A DNA stretch of 64,000 bases from Actinomycetes bacterium (GTDB taxonomy: Bacteria > Actinomycetota > Acidimicrobiia > Acidimicrobiales > Acidimicrobilacustridaceae), in NCBI GenBank assembly GCA_029782025.1, contig JAKOVR010000105.1, positions 53,249-117,248 of the forward strand. Reading direction: 5' to 3'. The notes under the pieces are model-generated. The model was not told the origin of the DNA and made no database searches. It was given only the letters and a program-made list of their open reading frames with translations. The position numbers and the translations under genes were made by a program. Below, piece by piece: positions 15,600 to 24,428 of this stretch (position 1 is the first letter of the stretch; each line of letters starts with the position of its first letter).

Positions 15600-17108
15600 A
15601 TGGCGATGGGGACCGGGCCGGCCGACGGCACCATCCACTACGAGCGGCCGGTCCAGGCCCGGGCCACGGTCCGGGGCGTGGCCCTCCTGCAGCTCGCCAC
15701 CAACGGCCTCGGCGCCCTGTCCGCCGGCATCTACTTCCGCATCCTGTACCCCCGTCTCGACCTGGGCGAGGGCAGCGAGACCTTCGAGGTCAACCTCCTC
15801 GTGCTGACCGGGTACCTGCTGGTCACCGTCGTGGTGGCGGTGCCCCTCAACGCCGTGCTGCTGAAGCGGGGGATGCGATGGGTCCGTGAGGGTCGGGCGC
15901 CCACCACCCTCGAGCGGTGGGACACGTTGAGCCAGCCGTTGCGGCTCACGGTGTCGGCCTTCGTGGGCTGGGTCGGCGCCGCCGTCACCTTCGGCGTCCT
16001 GAACCACGACCTCGAGCGCATCACCTTCGGCATCGGGCTCGTGGGGCTCGTCTGCTCCACGCTGCTGTACCTGCTGCTCGAGCGCCACTTCCGCCCGATC
16101 TTCGCCCTCGCCCTGGCCGGGGCCGACCTGCCCCGGTGGCGTCGCGAGATCCTCACCCGCATCATGGCGGCGTGGTGGCTGGCCTGCGCGGTGCCGCTCC
16201 TCGTCATCGGCGCCGCGCCCCTCGGGCGGGTGCAGGACCAGTCCTTCCTGACCGATGCCCGCCTCACGTTCATCACCATCGGCCTCACCCTCGCCGGCGC
16301 CGTCGTCATGCGGGCCGCCGTCGGCGGGGTGAGCGAGCAGGTCAACGAGGTGCGGGCGGCGATGGCCCAGGTGGAGGACGGCGATCTCGACGTGCACGTG
16401 CCGGTCACGAGCCTGGGCGAGCTGGGCCAGCTGCAGGCCGGATTCAACGACATGGTCGAGGGGCTGCGCCAACGACGGCGCCTCCAGGAGCTGTTCGGCC
16501 GCCAGGTCGGCACCGACGTGGCCCGCCAGGCTCTCGAGGTCGACCCCGAGCTCGGCGGCGAGGAGCGGGAGATCACCGCCCTCTTCGTCGACCTCACCGG
16601 GTTCACGACCTTCAGCGAGGCCCACACCCCCCACGAGGTCGTCGCCGCCCTCAACGAGTTCTTCGCCGTGGTCATCCGCGTGGTGATGGAGGAGGGCGGG
16701 TGGGTCAACAAGTTCGAAGGCGACGCCGCGCTGTGCATCTTCGGGGCGCCCATGAGCCAGCCCGACCATGCCCAACGGGCGCTGCGCGCCGCGGCCCGCC
16801 TGCCCCGCGAGGTCGCCGCGCTTCCCTCGGCCCCCGACGTGGGGATCGGGGTGGCCACAGGTCGGGCCGTGGCCGGCAACGTGGGGACGGCCGAGCGCTA
16901 CGAGTACACGGTCATCGGCGACACCGTGAACGTGGCGTCGCGCCTCAGCGATCTGGCCAAGGGCCGGGCCAGCCACGTGCTGGCCACCGAGCGGACGCTG
17001 GAGGCGGCCGCCGCGGTCGACGGTGAGGTGGTGGTGGCCTGGCGGGAGGGCGGCACCGAGCTGGTGAAGGGCCGCTCCGAGCCCATCGCCGTGTTCGTGC
17101 CCGCCTGA
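15600..17108 (+). CDS. Six-helix membrane adenylate/guanylate cyclase with HAMP domain
   Basis: A 502-residue class III nucleotide cyclase. Six hydrophobic segments lie within residues 20-240, then a HAMP domain (about 235-300: VNEVRAAMAQVEDGDLDVHV), then the cyclase homology domain (about 318-480). Metal-binding Asp residues appear in FVDLTGFT and GDAALCIFG, the purine-specifying Lys in VNKFEG, and the transition-state residues in IGDTVNVASRL. All catalytic positions seem intact, so it should make cAMP. The layout matches mycobacterial Rv3645/Rv1318c-type cyclases, known to respond to membrane or lipid state. ATG 15600 follows TACACT by 6 nt, so the mRNA is probably leaderless. It is divergent from MaoC across operator C. 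Confidence 0.92.
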   Translation: MAMGTGPADGTIHYERPVQARATVRGVALLQLATNGLGALSAGIYFRILYPRLDLGEGSETFEVNLLVLTGYLLVTVVVAVPLNAVLLKRGMRWVREGRAPTTLERWDTLSQPLRLTVSAFVGWVGAAVTFGVLNHDLERITFGIGLVGLVCSTLLYLLLERHFRPIFALALAGADLPRWRREILTRIMAAWWLACAVPLLVIGAAPLGRVQDQSFLTDARLTFITIGLTLAGAVVMRAAVGGVSEQVNEVRAAMAQVEDGDLDVHVPVTSLGELGQLQAGFNDMVEGLRQRRRLQELFGRQVGTDVARQALEVDPELGGEEREITALFVDLTGFTTFSEAHTPHEVVAALNEFFAVVIRVVMEEGGWVNKFEGDAALCIFGAPMSQPDHAQRALRAAARLPREVAALPSAPDVGIGVATGRAVAGNVGTAERYEYTVIGDTVNVASRLSDLAKGRASHVLATERTLEAAAAVDGEVVVAWREGGTELVKGRSEPIAVFVPA

Positions 17109-17160
17109 ACGAATCGCCGGCTGACTCCTCGAGCGATCGGGGCCATCGCCCGGACGGGGG

Positions 17161-17206
17161 TTGACGGGCCGACGCTCTTGGACGTATGTATTGAGCAGTT
17201 GCTCAA
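17161..17206 (+). promoter_or_regulatory. Promoter with overlapping palindromic operator for the 17.2-19.4 kb operon
   Basis: TTGACG (17161-17166), 18-nt spacer and TATGTA (17185-17190) form a good promoter. Directly after the -10, TTGAGCA-GT-TGCTCAA (17191-17206) is a dyad with perfect 7-nt arms covering the likely transcription start. The TetR gene that ends this operon is the natural candidate to bind it. Confidence 0.65.
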
Positions 17207-17243
17207 ACCTAACGTTCAGAGCATCCGACCAAAGGAGGTCCCC

Positions 17244-17702
17244 ATGAACCCGACCGCCACCGCTCCCCCGGTGCTCTACGGCGTCTACATCGTGCTCAGC
17301 ATCGCCCTCACGGTGCTGCTGGCCGCCACGCTGTACCGCAACGGCAGGACGTTCCTCCGCGACGTCTTCGCTGAACAGCAGGCCATGGCCGACGCCCTCA
17401 ACCACCTCCTCGTGGTGGGCTTCTTCATGCTGAACGCCGGCTACGCCCTCTTGATCTTTCGGGGCGAGGACGCCAAGGCCAGCGCCCGGCCCGCCGACTT
17501 CGCCATGGACCGGCTCGGCCTCCTCCTCGTCACGCTCGGGATCATCCACTTCGTCAACATGGCGGTGTTCTGGAAGATCCGCCACCGGGCCCGGATGGCC
17601 GAGCTCCCGCCCCCCGTCCAGCCCCAGATGTACGTGCCTCCGGCCCCCCGGCCCCCGGCCCCGCCCGTCCAGTGGGACCGCCCCCGCCCCGCCCACGGCT
17701 GA
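17244..17702 (+). CDS. Small integral membrane protein, unknown function
   Basis: 152 residues with three hydrophobic segments (about 9-30, 56-75 and 90-110) and a Pro-rich cytoplasmic tail ending in PPAPPVQWDRPRPAHG. The start at 17244 is fixed by AAAGGAGGT 5 nt upstream, the best ribosome-binding site in the region. A conserved-looking GRTFLRDVFAEQQAMADALNHL loop lies between helices 1 and 2. No family is recognised. It is the first gene of an operon with a DCC-family protein, another membrane protein and a TetR regulator, driven by the promoter at 17161-17206. Confidence 0.75.
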   Translation: MNPTATAPPVLYGVYIVLSIALTVLLAATLYRNGRTFLRDVFAEQQAMADALNHLLVVGFFMLNAGYALLIFRGEDAKASARPADFAMDRLGLLLVTLGIIHFVNMAVFWKIRHRARMAELPPPVQPQMYVPPAPRPPAPPVQWDRPRPAHG

Positions 17703-17713
17703 CGGGCACGACC

Positions 17714-18133
17714 ATGGGACTCACCGTCGTCTACGACGAGCACTGTGCCCTGTGCCGCCGGGCGAGGGAGTGGCTCGCCACCCAACCCACCTACGTGGAG
17801 CTCGAGCTCCTCGCCGCCGGGTCGCCCGAGGCCCGGCGGCGGTACGGGGGGCTGCCGTGGCTCGGCCAGGAGCTCGTGGTGGTGAACGAGCACGACGAGG
17901 CCTGGATCGGCCCCGCCGCCTTCCTCGTGGCCATGTGGTCGACCCGCCGGTACCGGTCGTGGTCGTATCGCCTGAGCAGCGCGGCCTTCGCCCCGATGGC
18001 CGAACGCTTCTTCCACATGATCTCGGCCCGCCGGCACCGCATCGGCGCCATCGTCGGATCCCCCGGCTGCACGTACTGCGCCCGGCCGGAGCACCGGGCG
18101 TCGCTGCCCCTTCCGCCGAACGGGTGGACATGA
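17714..18133 (+). CDS. DCC-family (DUF393) thiol-disulfide oxidoreductase-like protein
   Basis: 139 residues from ATG 17714. The N-terminal VVYDEHCALCRRAREWL is the DCC signature (Asp-x2-Cys-x2-Cys) of DUF393 proteins, a thioredoxin-like family proposed to exchange thiols and disulfides. A second Cys pair (GCTYC) lies near the C-terminus. No signal peptide or helix is visible, so it should be cytoplasmic and may work with the membrane proteins on either side. The ATG of the next gene overlaps its stop (ATGA), so the two are coupled. Confidence 0.75.
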   Translation: MGLTVVYDEHCALCRRAREWLATQPTYVELELLAAGSPEARRRYGGLPWLGQELVVVNEHDEAWIGPAAFLVAMWSTRRYRSWSYRLSSAAFAPMAERFFHMISARRHRIGAIVGSPGCTYCARPEHRASLPLPPNGWT

Positions 18134-18666
18134 TGGCACCGGACACCGACCCCGTCGTCCTGCCACGGCCCGACCGCCCCCGGCTGGTGTCGGCCGTGTG
18201 GGCGGGCTGGGCGGCGGGGGGCGCCGTCTGCGGTGGGGCGGTCACCTTCCCGTTGCTGTTCCTCGCCCCGTTGGGCGCGGCGGTCGGGGCCGCGGTCGGG
18301 GCGCTGGCGGGCACGATCGCCGCCCGACCGACGGCGGGCTGGATGGAGCGCCAGGTCGACGGGAGGGACGATCCCCTGGAGGTCCGACGGCGGTTCGCGC
18401 TGCTCGGCCTGGCCACCACCCAGATCCTGGCGTGGTCGGCCATCGTCGCCATGCTCCCCCAGGTCCAGTGGTCCCGTTTGGGCCCCGGGCCCAGCGCCGA
18501 GATCGTCGGCGTGGCGGCGGTCGACCTCGTCACCGTGTCCTTCGTGGGATGGCGCACCGGCGGTGCGGTGCTGTGCAGCCATCGCCTCGGCCGGCGGATG
18601 GCCCGTCAGGGACGGTGCTGGGCCGACGGCGATGCGGTGCACGGCGGGTGGGAGGTGCAACGATGA
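18130..18666 (+). CDS. Integral membrane protein, unknown function
   Basis: 178 residues from ATG 18130, overlapping the DCC gene stop. Three to four hydrophobic segments are visible: a glycine/alanine-rich double span at about 20-62 (AVWAGWAAGGAVCGG ... LGAAVGAAVGALAG), one at about 95-112 and one at about 125-145. The Gly-zipper-like repeats suggest close helix packing. No family is recognised. It overlaps the TetR gene by ATGA, so its synthesis is coupled to the regulator. Confidence 0.7.
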   Translation: MMAPDTDPVVLPRPDRPRLVSAVWAGWAAGGAVCGGAVTFPLLFLAPLGAAVGAAVGALAGTIAARPTAGWMERQVDGRDDPLEVRRRFALLGLATTQILAWSAIVAMLPQVQWSRLGPGPSAEIVGVAAVDLVTVSFVGWRTGGAVLCSHRLGRRMARQGRCWADGDAVHGGWEVQR

Positions 18667-19403
18667 CCCTCGAGTTCCCCGCCCGCTCCCTCGCCCCGAA
18701 GAGATCGCCCGTGGCCCGACAGCGCCGCCGACCAGCCAGCACCCCCGCTGCCGACGAGACCCGCCAGCGGATCGTCGACGCCACCATCGAGACGCTCAAG
18801 ACCGAGGGGATCGTCGGGGCGAGCGCCCGGGCCATCGCCCGCACCGGCGAATTCAACCAGGCGCTCATCTACTACCACTTCGGCTCCATCGACGAGGTCA
18901 TGATCGAGGCGCTGGCCCACATGGGCCGCCAGCGCATCGCCCTCTACGAGGACCGGTTGGCCGAGGTGTCGACCTTCCCCGAGCTCGCCCTCGTGGGAGC
19001 CCAGCTCCACAAGGAGGACACCTCGGCGGGCAACATCACGGTCCTCACCCAGATCCTCGCCGGCGCCGTCAGCGCGCCCGAGCTCGGCCCCCGCATGGCC
19101 GAGCAGTTCCAGCCCTGGAACGACCTGGTGGAGCGGGCCATCCGCCAGGTGCTCGCCGGTGGTCCGTTCGAGGAGGCGTTCCCCGTGGCCGACCTCGCCC
19201 TGGCCGTCAGCGCGCTGTTCCTCGGCATCGAGCTGCTCACCAGCCTCGACCCCGACACCGACCGGGAGGACTCGCTCTTCCGGACCATCGGGCTCATCGC
19301 CGCCCTCGTCGACGCCGTGCTCACCACGGGGATCATGCCGGCGCCCGCGCCCCCGGCGCGGACCCGGGCGCGCGGGGGCCGTCAGCAGATCGACACGCGG
19401 TAG
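18663..19403 (+). CDS. TetR/AcrR-family transcriptional regulator
   Basis: 246 residues from ATG 18663, coupled to the upstream gene by ATGA. After a basic, disordered 30-residue tail, the DNA-binding domain has ADETRQRIVDATIETL and the helix-turn-helix ASARAIARTGEFNQALIYYHFGS. The C-terminal domain (about 110-220) is helical and hydrophobic and would bind a ligand or dimerise. As the last gene of the operon it probably represses the promoter at 17161-17206 by binding TTGAGCA-GT-TGCTCAA. Ligand unknown. Its 3' end overlaps the convergent GT-C gene by 22 nt. Confidence 0.88.
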   Translation: MTLEFPARSLAPKRSPVARQRRRPASTPAADETRQRIVDATIETLKTEGIVGASARAIARTGEFNQALIYYHFGSIDEVMIEALAHMGRQRIALYEDRLAEVSTFPELALVGAQLHKEDTSAGNITVLTQILAGAVSAPELGPRMAEQFQPWNDLVERAIRQVLAGGPFEEAFPVADLALAVSALFLGIELLTSLDPDTDREDSLFRTIGLIAALVDAVLTTGIMPAPAPPARTRARGGRQQIDTR

Positions 19404-21241
19404 TCGTGGATGTGCTCGAGCGCCGTGCGGGCCGTGGCCGTGACGGCGGCCAGCTTCGACGCATCCCGACCGACCGTGTCGAAGGCGAGCAGGGCACCGA
19501 GCAGCGAGTCGATCTGGGGGTGTAGCGAGCCCGCGGCACGGTCGTCGATGCGGAGCAGCACCGGTGGGAACTCGCCCAGCAGGCTCGGGTTCTTGGCGGC
19601 CCCCTCGGCCAACGCCTCGACGTGCCGGAGGTCGTTGCACAACGCCTGGCGCTCGGCGGGGTCCGACGGCGTCGGGCGCTGGTAGGGCTCGACGGTCGAC
19701 GACCAGGCCACCACCCCCGCCCCGAGCACGGCCAGCACGAGGACCACGACGACGAGCGCCCTCGGCACCCGGGGCACCGGGGCCCGCGCCGCGGTGGCCG
19801 CGGCCCGCGCCACCGGCGGCGCCCAACTCCCGTCGGGCGCCGACCACCACGGCGCCTCCACCGCCGAGCGCCGGGCCCGCCACCACCGCGGGAGCGCGTC
19901 GAAGGCGACGGCGGACGCCACCACCATCCCCACGTCGACGAACAGCCGGTAGCGGGGCAGCCCGAAGCTGGCGGCGACGATCAGCACGGTCGAGCCCAGC
20001 GGACCGAGGATGGGCGAGATGGGGACGCGGCGCCGCCGCAGGATCCAGGCCCCGAGCGCGGTGAACGGCACCAGCAGGTAGTAGACGACGAACTGCAGCA
20101 TCGAGTCCAGGTCGCCGCGCCCTTCCGACACCCGCTCGAGCTCGATGGTCTGCACGGGCTCGAAGAAGCCGAAGACCCGCCCGACCCGAGCCGCCGCGAC
20201 CGCCGGGTAGCGGGGCAGGTTGTCGCGGATGTACTCGACCGCCCGCTCCCGGTACGGGGGATCCACGTCGGTCTCGTCGGCCAGCGGGTTGGCCTGGAGG
20301 ATGGGCGCCACCATGAACGTCGTGTGGTTGTCGAAGCAGTTGAAGCTCAGGTAGCCCGTCTGCTCGCCGAACCAGGCCTCGTCGCACGTGCCATTGCGGA
20401 TGCCCCAACCGGTGCCCGGTCCGAGGGGGACCGGGTGGCTGAAGCGCACGGTGTTGGCCACGATCAGCGGCATCATGACGGCGAGGCCGGCCAGGATCGT
20501 GGTGGCCGTCGTGAGGAGCCGGGCCCGCCAGGGCACATGGCGCCGGCCGAGGATGGCGGGCAGATAGGCGAAGGCCCACACCAGCATCATCTCGGCCCGG
20601 CCGTAGTAGCAGAGCCCGGTGAAGACCCCGACGAGCACGGCCCATCCAGGCGTGGCCCGTTCCCAGAGGCGGTAGATGGCGTAGACCATCGCCGAGTACC
20701 ACAGCACGGTCCACGACTCGGTCATCAGCCGCCAGTCGTTGATGACGAACACCGGGTACAGCGCCATGATCGAAGCGGCGAGGATGCCTGCCCTCCGGCC
20801 GGCCAGACGCCGGGCCAGGAGGCCGACCACCACGATCGCCCCCGACCCGAGGAGGGCGAGCACGGCCCGGGAGGCATCGATGGTCGGGAAGCCGGCGCGG
20901 TCGAGGGCGGCGACGATCACCGTGGTCGCCGGCGCCTTCTTGCCGCTCGGCACCACCACCTGACGGGACAGGAACGCCACGGGGTCGGCGAACCCCTTGC
21001 CCGCGGCCAGCATCCGCCCCTGCACGTAGATGTAGAGCGAGTCGCCGGTCAGGGTGCTGCAGCCCGACGCCTCGGTGGCCGGGCCGGTGACGGCGGCGTA
21101 GGAGGACTTGTCAGCCCACCGGTCCGCGTCGAAGGGGCACGACGGGTGGACGGCGAACACCATCACGAGCCGGAGCAGGTAGCCCGCGACGGCGATCGCA
21201 ATGATCGGCGCTCGCCCGGCTGCACGGCGCCGATCGGTCAC
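19382..21241 (-). CDS. GT39-like membrane glycosyltransferase (GT-C fold)
   Basis: A 619-residue polytopic protein. The first helix is followed by a large loop with HPSCPFDADRWADKSSY and TLTGDSLYIYVQGRMLAAGKGF, the position of acidic catalytic residues in GT39/PMT-type enzymes that use polyprenyl-phosphate sugars. Around eleven hydrophobic segments and an extracytoplasmic C-terminal domain (from about 500) follow. The GTG start at 21241 lies 6 nt after TAGGTT on the minus strand, a leaderless arrangement. It follows the acyl-CoA dehydrogenase genes by 19 nt but probably has its own promoter. Acceptor unknown. Confidence 0.75.
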   Translation of the reverse strand: MTDRRRAAGRAPIIAIAVAGYLLRLVMVFAVHPSCPFDADRWADKSSYAAVTGPATEASGCSTLTGDSLYIYVQGRMLAAGKGFADPVAFLSRQVVVPSGKKAPATTVIVAALDRAGFPTIDASRAVLALLGSGAIVVVGLLARRLAGRRAGILAASIMALYPVFVINDWRLMTESWTVLWYSAMVYAIYRLWERATPGWAVLVGVFTGLCYYGRAEMMLVWAFAYLPAILGRRHVPWRARLLTTATTILAGLAVMMPLIVANTVRFSHPVPLGPGTGWGIRNGTCDEAWFGEQTGYLSFNCFDNHTTFMVAPILQANPLADETDVDPPYRERAVEYIRDNLPRYPAVAAARVGRVFGFFEPVQTIELERVSEGRGDLDSMLQFVVYYLLVPFTALGAWILRRRRVPISPILGPLGSTVLIVAASFGLPRYRLFVDVGMVVASAVAFDALPRWWRARRSAVEAPWWSAPDGSWAPPVARAAATAARAPVPRVPRALVVVVLVLAVLGAGVVAWSSTVEPYQRPTPSDPAERQALCNDLRHVEALAEGAAKNPSLLGEFPPVLLRIDDRAAGSLHPQIDSLLGALLAFDTVGRDASKLAAVTATARTALEHIHDYRVSIC

Positions 21242-21247
21242 CGGCGC

Positions 21248-21253
21248 AACCTA
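21248..21253 (-). promoter_or_regulatory. -10 box (TAGGTT) of a probable leaderless promoter
   Basis: Minus-strand TAGGTT, 6 nt before the GTG at 21241. A transcript starting at the GTG would have no leader, as at several other genes in this window. Confidence 0.4.
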
Positions 21254-21260
21254 CCACCCG

Positions 21261-22268
21261 TCACCCGAGCAGCAGGTCGGCCAGCCGGTCGTGATGGAAC
21301 GTGACGTCGCCGAGGAGATCGTCGGAGGCGTAGGCCCGGCGCAGGTAGAGGTGCAGATCGTGCTCCCACGTGTAGCCGATGCCGGCGTGGATCTGCATCC
21401 CGCTCTTGGCGGCGTGGCGGGCCGCCGTCCCGGCTGCCGCCTTGGCCACCGCCGCCGCCCGGTGCCGGTCGGGGTCGCCCGCGTCGAGGGCCATCGCGGC
21501 GTAGTAGACGGCGGCGGTCGCCCGCTCCAGGTCGAGGGCCATGTCGACGAGCTGGTGCTGCACCGCCTGGAACGAGCCGATGGGCCGGTCGAACTGGATG
21601 CGCTCGCGCCCGTAGGCCACGGAGGCCTCCACCAGCCAACGGGCGGTGCCCACCAGCTCGGCCGCCAGCACGACGGTGGCCCGTTCGATCGCCGCCGCCA
21701 GCGCCTCGGCGGGGAGGGACACCCCCCGGGCACCGGGGGGCACGGGCAGGGTGGCCACGCGCCGGCTGGTGTCGAGGGTGGCCACCGGCGTGATGTCGAG
21801 CTGGGCCCGGTCGACGACGAGCAGTTCGGGACCGGGCAGCACCAGCGCCACCCGGTCGACCCCGTCGGCCTCCGGGACGAAGGTGCGGACGGGGTCGGCC
21901 GTGACCGGGTCGGTGCACCACCGCCCGTCCGCCCCGGCGAGGGCCACCGTGCCGGTCGCCTCCCCCGCGGCGACGGCGTCGGCCTCCTCGGTGAGCCCGG
22001 CGGCGCGGAGCACGGGCAGGAAGAGGGCGGCGGTGGCGAAGTACGGCCCGGGGGCGACCACGGCACCGCACTCCTCGGCGAACAGCGCGAGGTCGGTGGT
22101 GGGACCGTCGCCCAGCACCACCCATTCGCGGAGATGGCCCCAGAGCGGGGCGGCGGCGGCGGGATCGTCGGCGTGGGCCCGCACCAGGGCCGGCGGGCAC
22201 TCCTTCTGCAGGAGCGCCCGCGCCGTGTCGCGCACCATCTGCTGCTCGTCGGTCAGGGTGAAGTCCAC
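21261..22268 (-). CDS. Acyl-CoA dehydrogenase family protein (second subunit)
   Basis: 335 residues from GTG 22268, chosen because AGGAG lies upstream and the first residues (VDFTLTDEQQMVRDTARALL) are the usual start of the family; the frame is open further upstream. The FAD-binding region contains RIQFDRPIGSFQAVQHQLVDM and the C-terminal helices carry MQIHAGIGYTWEHDLHLYLRRAYA. The catalytic Glu is not obvious in the usual place. In actinobacteria such short proteins often pair with a second acyl-CoA dehydrogenase as an alpha2beta2 enzyme, for example in steroid side-chain oxidation. The partner is the gene directly upstream. Cytoplasmic, FAD-dependent alpha,beta-dehydrogenation is expected. 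Confidence 0.85.
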   Translation of the reverse strand: MDFTLTDEQQMVRDTARALLQKECPPALVRAHADDPAAAAPLWGHLREWVVLGDGPTTDLALFAEECGAVVAPGPYFATAALFLPVLRAAGLTEEADAVAAGEATGTVALAGADGRWCTDPVTADPVRTFVPEADGVDRVALVLPGPELLVVDRAQLDITPVATLDTSRRVATLPVPPGARGVSLPAEALAAAIERATVVLAAELVGTARWLVEASVAYGRERIQFDRPIGSFQAVQHQLVDMALDLERATAAVYYAAMALDAGDPDRHRAAAVAKAAAGTAARHAAKSGMQIHAGIGYTWEHDLHLYLRRAYASDDLLGDVTFHHDRLADLLLG

Positions 22269-22281
22269 GGTGCGCTCCTGC

Positions 22282-23457
22282 CTACCCGCGCGGCAACCCG
22301 AGCACGCGGGTGGCCACGGTGTTCCGTTGGATCTCCGAGGTGCCCCCACCGATGGTGGCGGCGAGGCTGATGAAGAAGCCGTTCCACCAGCGCCCGCCCT
22401 CCTCGGCCAGCTCGGGGGCGGTGACCGAGCCGTAGGGGCCGAGCAGGTCGAGGCCGAGGTCGAAGAGCTCCTTGCGCAGCTCGGACGTGGCCAGCTTCAT
22501 GTAGCTGTGCTCGGGCGCGGAGGAGCCCTGGGCGAACGAGGCGAAGCCCTTGTACCCGAGCGCCCGGAGCGAGGCCACCTTCTCGTAGGCGGCGGCGAGC
22601 TGGCGGCGCACCGTGGGATCGGCGTCGAGGCCCTTGCGGCGGGCGAGGGCGACGAGGCCGTCGAGGGCCCGCTGGCTGCCGGCGACCCCCTCGACCCACA
22701 ACCCGCCCCGCTCGTGGGCGAGGGATCCCATGGTGATGCGCCAACCGTTGTCGAGCTCGCCCACGAGGCGGTCGGCCGGCACCACGACGTCGCTGAAGAA
22801 CACCTCGGCGAACTCCACGGCCCCGGTGATGTGGCGCAACGGGCGGACCTCGATCCCCGGCGTGTCCATGTCGATGATGAGCACGCTGATGCCCTTGTGC
22901 TTCGGCGCCTCCGGGTCGGTGCCGGTGCGCACGTAGCAGAAGCACTTGTCGGCGAAGGGGGCGTAGCTCGTCCACACCTTCTGCCCGTTGACGACGAAGG
23001 TCTCGCCGTCGGCCACGGCCCGGGTGGACAGGTTGGCCAGGTCCGAGCCGGCGTCGGGCTCGCTCATGCCGACGCACCAGACGATGTCGCCCCGGATCGA
23101 CGGTGCGGCCAGGGCCCGCTGGGCCTCGTTGCCGAACTCGAGCAGGCTGGGCCCGACGATGGCGTAGCCGCCGAAGTGCACGCTGCGGACGACCCCCTGG
23201 GCCGCCAGCTCCTCGAGGTAGAGCAGGGTCTGGAGCGGCGTGCAGTTGCGTCCGCCCAGCTCGGGCGGGAAGGACGGCACCATCCAGCCGTGGTCGAACA
23301 GGGTGGCCTGCCAGGCCCGCGCCCAGTCGGGCACGCCCTCCTCGTCGGCAGCCACGAAGTCCTTGCCGCGACGGGCCTCCGGGGGGCAGTGCTCGTCGAG
23401 GAAGGCGCGCAGGTCGGCCCGGAAGGCCTCGTCGGCCGCGTCGAAGGTGAGCCTCAC
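22282..23457 (-). CDS. Acyl-CoA dehydrogenase
   Basis: 391 residues from GTG 23457, which overlaps the SDR stop (GTGA). It begins LTFDAADEAFRADLRAFL. Family signatures are visible: WCVGMSEPDAGSDLANL (FAD and substrate binding, about 128-144), FVVNGQKVWTSYA, and near the end ISLAATIGGGTSEIQRNTVATRVLGLPRG. It should oxidise an acyl-CoA to the 2-enoyl-CoA and pass electrons to an electron-transfer flavoprotein. It is the middle gene of an SDR - dehydrogenase - dehydrogenase operon under operator D. The two dehydrogenases probably form a heteromer. Confidence 0.92.
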   Translation of the reverse strand: MRLTFDAADEAFRADLRAFLDEHCPPEARRGKDFVAADEEGVPDWARAWQATLFDHGWMVPSFPPELGGRNCTPLQTLLYLEELAAQGVVRSVHFGGYAIVGPSLLEFGNEAQRALAAPSIRGDIVWCVGMSEPDAGSDLANLSTRAVADGETFVVNGQKVWTSYAPFADKCFCYVRTGTDPEAPKHKGISVLIIDMDTPGIEVRPLRHITGAVEFAEVFFSDVVVPADRLVGELDNGWRITMGSLAHERGGLWVEGVAGSQRALDGLVALARRKGLDADPTVRRQLAAAYEKVASLRALGYKGFASFAQGSSAPEHSYMKLATSELRKELFDLGLDLLGPYGSVTAPELAEEGGRWWNGFFISLAATIGGGTSEIQRNTVATRVLGLPRG

Positions 23458-24374
23458 GCGATCGGGTCCGTGAAGTAGAAGGGGGGGATGCCGGTGTCGC
23501 GGCCGCCGAGGAGCTGGGCCCGGACCGCCTCCACGCCATCGATGGTCCACGGCTTGTCGTCGGTCGCCTGGGTGACCGGCCGCCATCCCTGCACGAGCTG
23601 CACGACGCCACCCTGGACCTTCACCACCTGCCCGGAGATGTCGGCGGCGAGGGGCGAGGCCAGCCAGCAGGCCACGGCGGCGACGTTGTCGGGGGCGAAC
23701 CGGTCGAACTCGCCCTCGGTCGCCTTCATGTAGTCGCCGGCCAGCTCCTCGGTGAGCCGGGTGCGGGCGACGGGGGCGATGGCGTTGACGCGCACGCCGT
23801 AGCGCTCGAGCTCACGGGCGGTGACGATGGTCATCGACGCGATCCCCGCCTTGGCCGCCGCGTAGTTGGCCTGGGCGGCGTTGCCGTAGAGCCCGCTCTC
23901 CGACGCGGTGTTCACGATGGCACCGTCGACGGGGGCGCCGCTGGCCTTGGAGCGGGCGCGCCAGTGGATGGCGGCGAAGTGGGTGGTGGCGAAGTGGCCC
24001 TTGAGGTGGACGTTGATGACGAGGTCCCACTCCTCCTCGGTCATCGAGAAGCACATGGCGTCGCGCAGGATGCCGGCGTTGTTCACGAGCACGTCGAGCT
24101 GGCCGAAGGTGTCGACGGCCTGGGCGACCAGCGCCTCGGCCCCGGCCCAGGTCCCGATGTCGTCGAAGTTGGCCACCGCCGTGCCACCCTTGGCCGTGAT
24201 GGCGTCGACCACCTGCTGGGCCGGCGAACGGTCGCGGCCCTCGCCCGTGGCCGCGCCGCCGAGGTCGTTCACCACCACCCGCGCCCCCTCCGCCGCCAGC
24301 AGCTCGGCTTCGGCCGCCCCGATCCCCCGCCCCGCCCCCGTGACGATGGCGACCTTGCCGTCGAACAGACCCAT
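23454..24374 (-). CDS. SDR, (3R)-hydroxyacyl-CoA dehydrogenase-like
   Basis: 306 residues. The cofactor motif TGAGRGIGAAEAELL is at about residues 12-26 and the active site contains TASESGLYGNAAQANYAAAKAG (Ser, Tyr-x3-Lys). VVNDLGG after the second strand and the long C-terminal tail (VQGWRPVTQATDDKPW ...) resemble the SDR half of multifunctional beta-oxidation enzyme 2 (HSD17B4 type). This suggests oxidation of a 3-hydroxyacyl-CoA with NAD+. It is the first gene of a three-gene operon. Upstream are GGGGGAGC as ribosome-binding site and operator D. Confidence 0.88.
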   Translation of the reverse strand: MGLFDGKVAIVTGAGRGIGAAEAELLAAEGARVVVNDLGGAATGEGRDRSPAQQVVDAITAKGGTAVANFDDIGTWAGAEALVAQAVDTFGQLDVLVNNAGILRDAMCFSMTEEEWDLVINVHLKGHFATTHFAAIHWRARSKASGAPVDGAIVNTASESGLYGNAAQANYAAAKAGIASMTIVTARELERYGVRVNAIAPVARTRLTEELAGDYMKATEGEFDRFAPDNVAAVACWLASPLAADISGQVVKVQGGVVQLVQGWRPVTQATDDKPWTIDGVEAVRAQLLGGRDTGIPPFYFTDPIA

Positions 24375-24397
24375 GCGTGCTCCCCCGGTTCGAGAAA

Positions 24398-24415
24398 CCT
24401 GACGTTCGTGTCAGC
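24398..24415. promoter_or_regulatory. Operator copy D of the acyl-CoA regulon palindrome
   Basis: CCTGACGTTCGTGTCAGC, between the divergent SDR (24374) and crotonase (24429) genes. On the plus strand it fills the spacer just before TACGAT (24417-24422); on the minus strand it lies just after TAGGCT. One bound repressor would therefore cover both promoters. Confidence 0.65.
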
Positions 24416-24416
24416 C

Positions 24417-24422
24417 TACGAT
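24417..24422 (+). promoter_or_regulatory. -10 box (TACGAT) of a probable leaderless promoter
   Basis: TACGAT ends 6 nt before ATG 24429, the distance expected when transcription starts at the A of the start codon. No Shine-Dalgarno is present. Confidence 0.5.
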
Positions 24423-24428
24423 AGCCCC

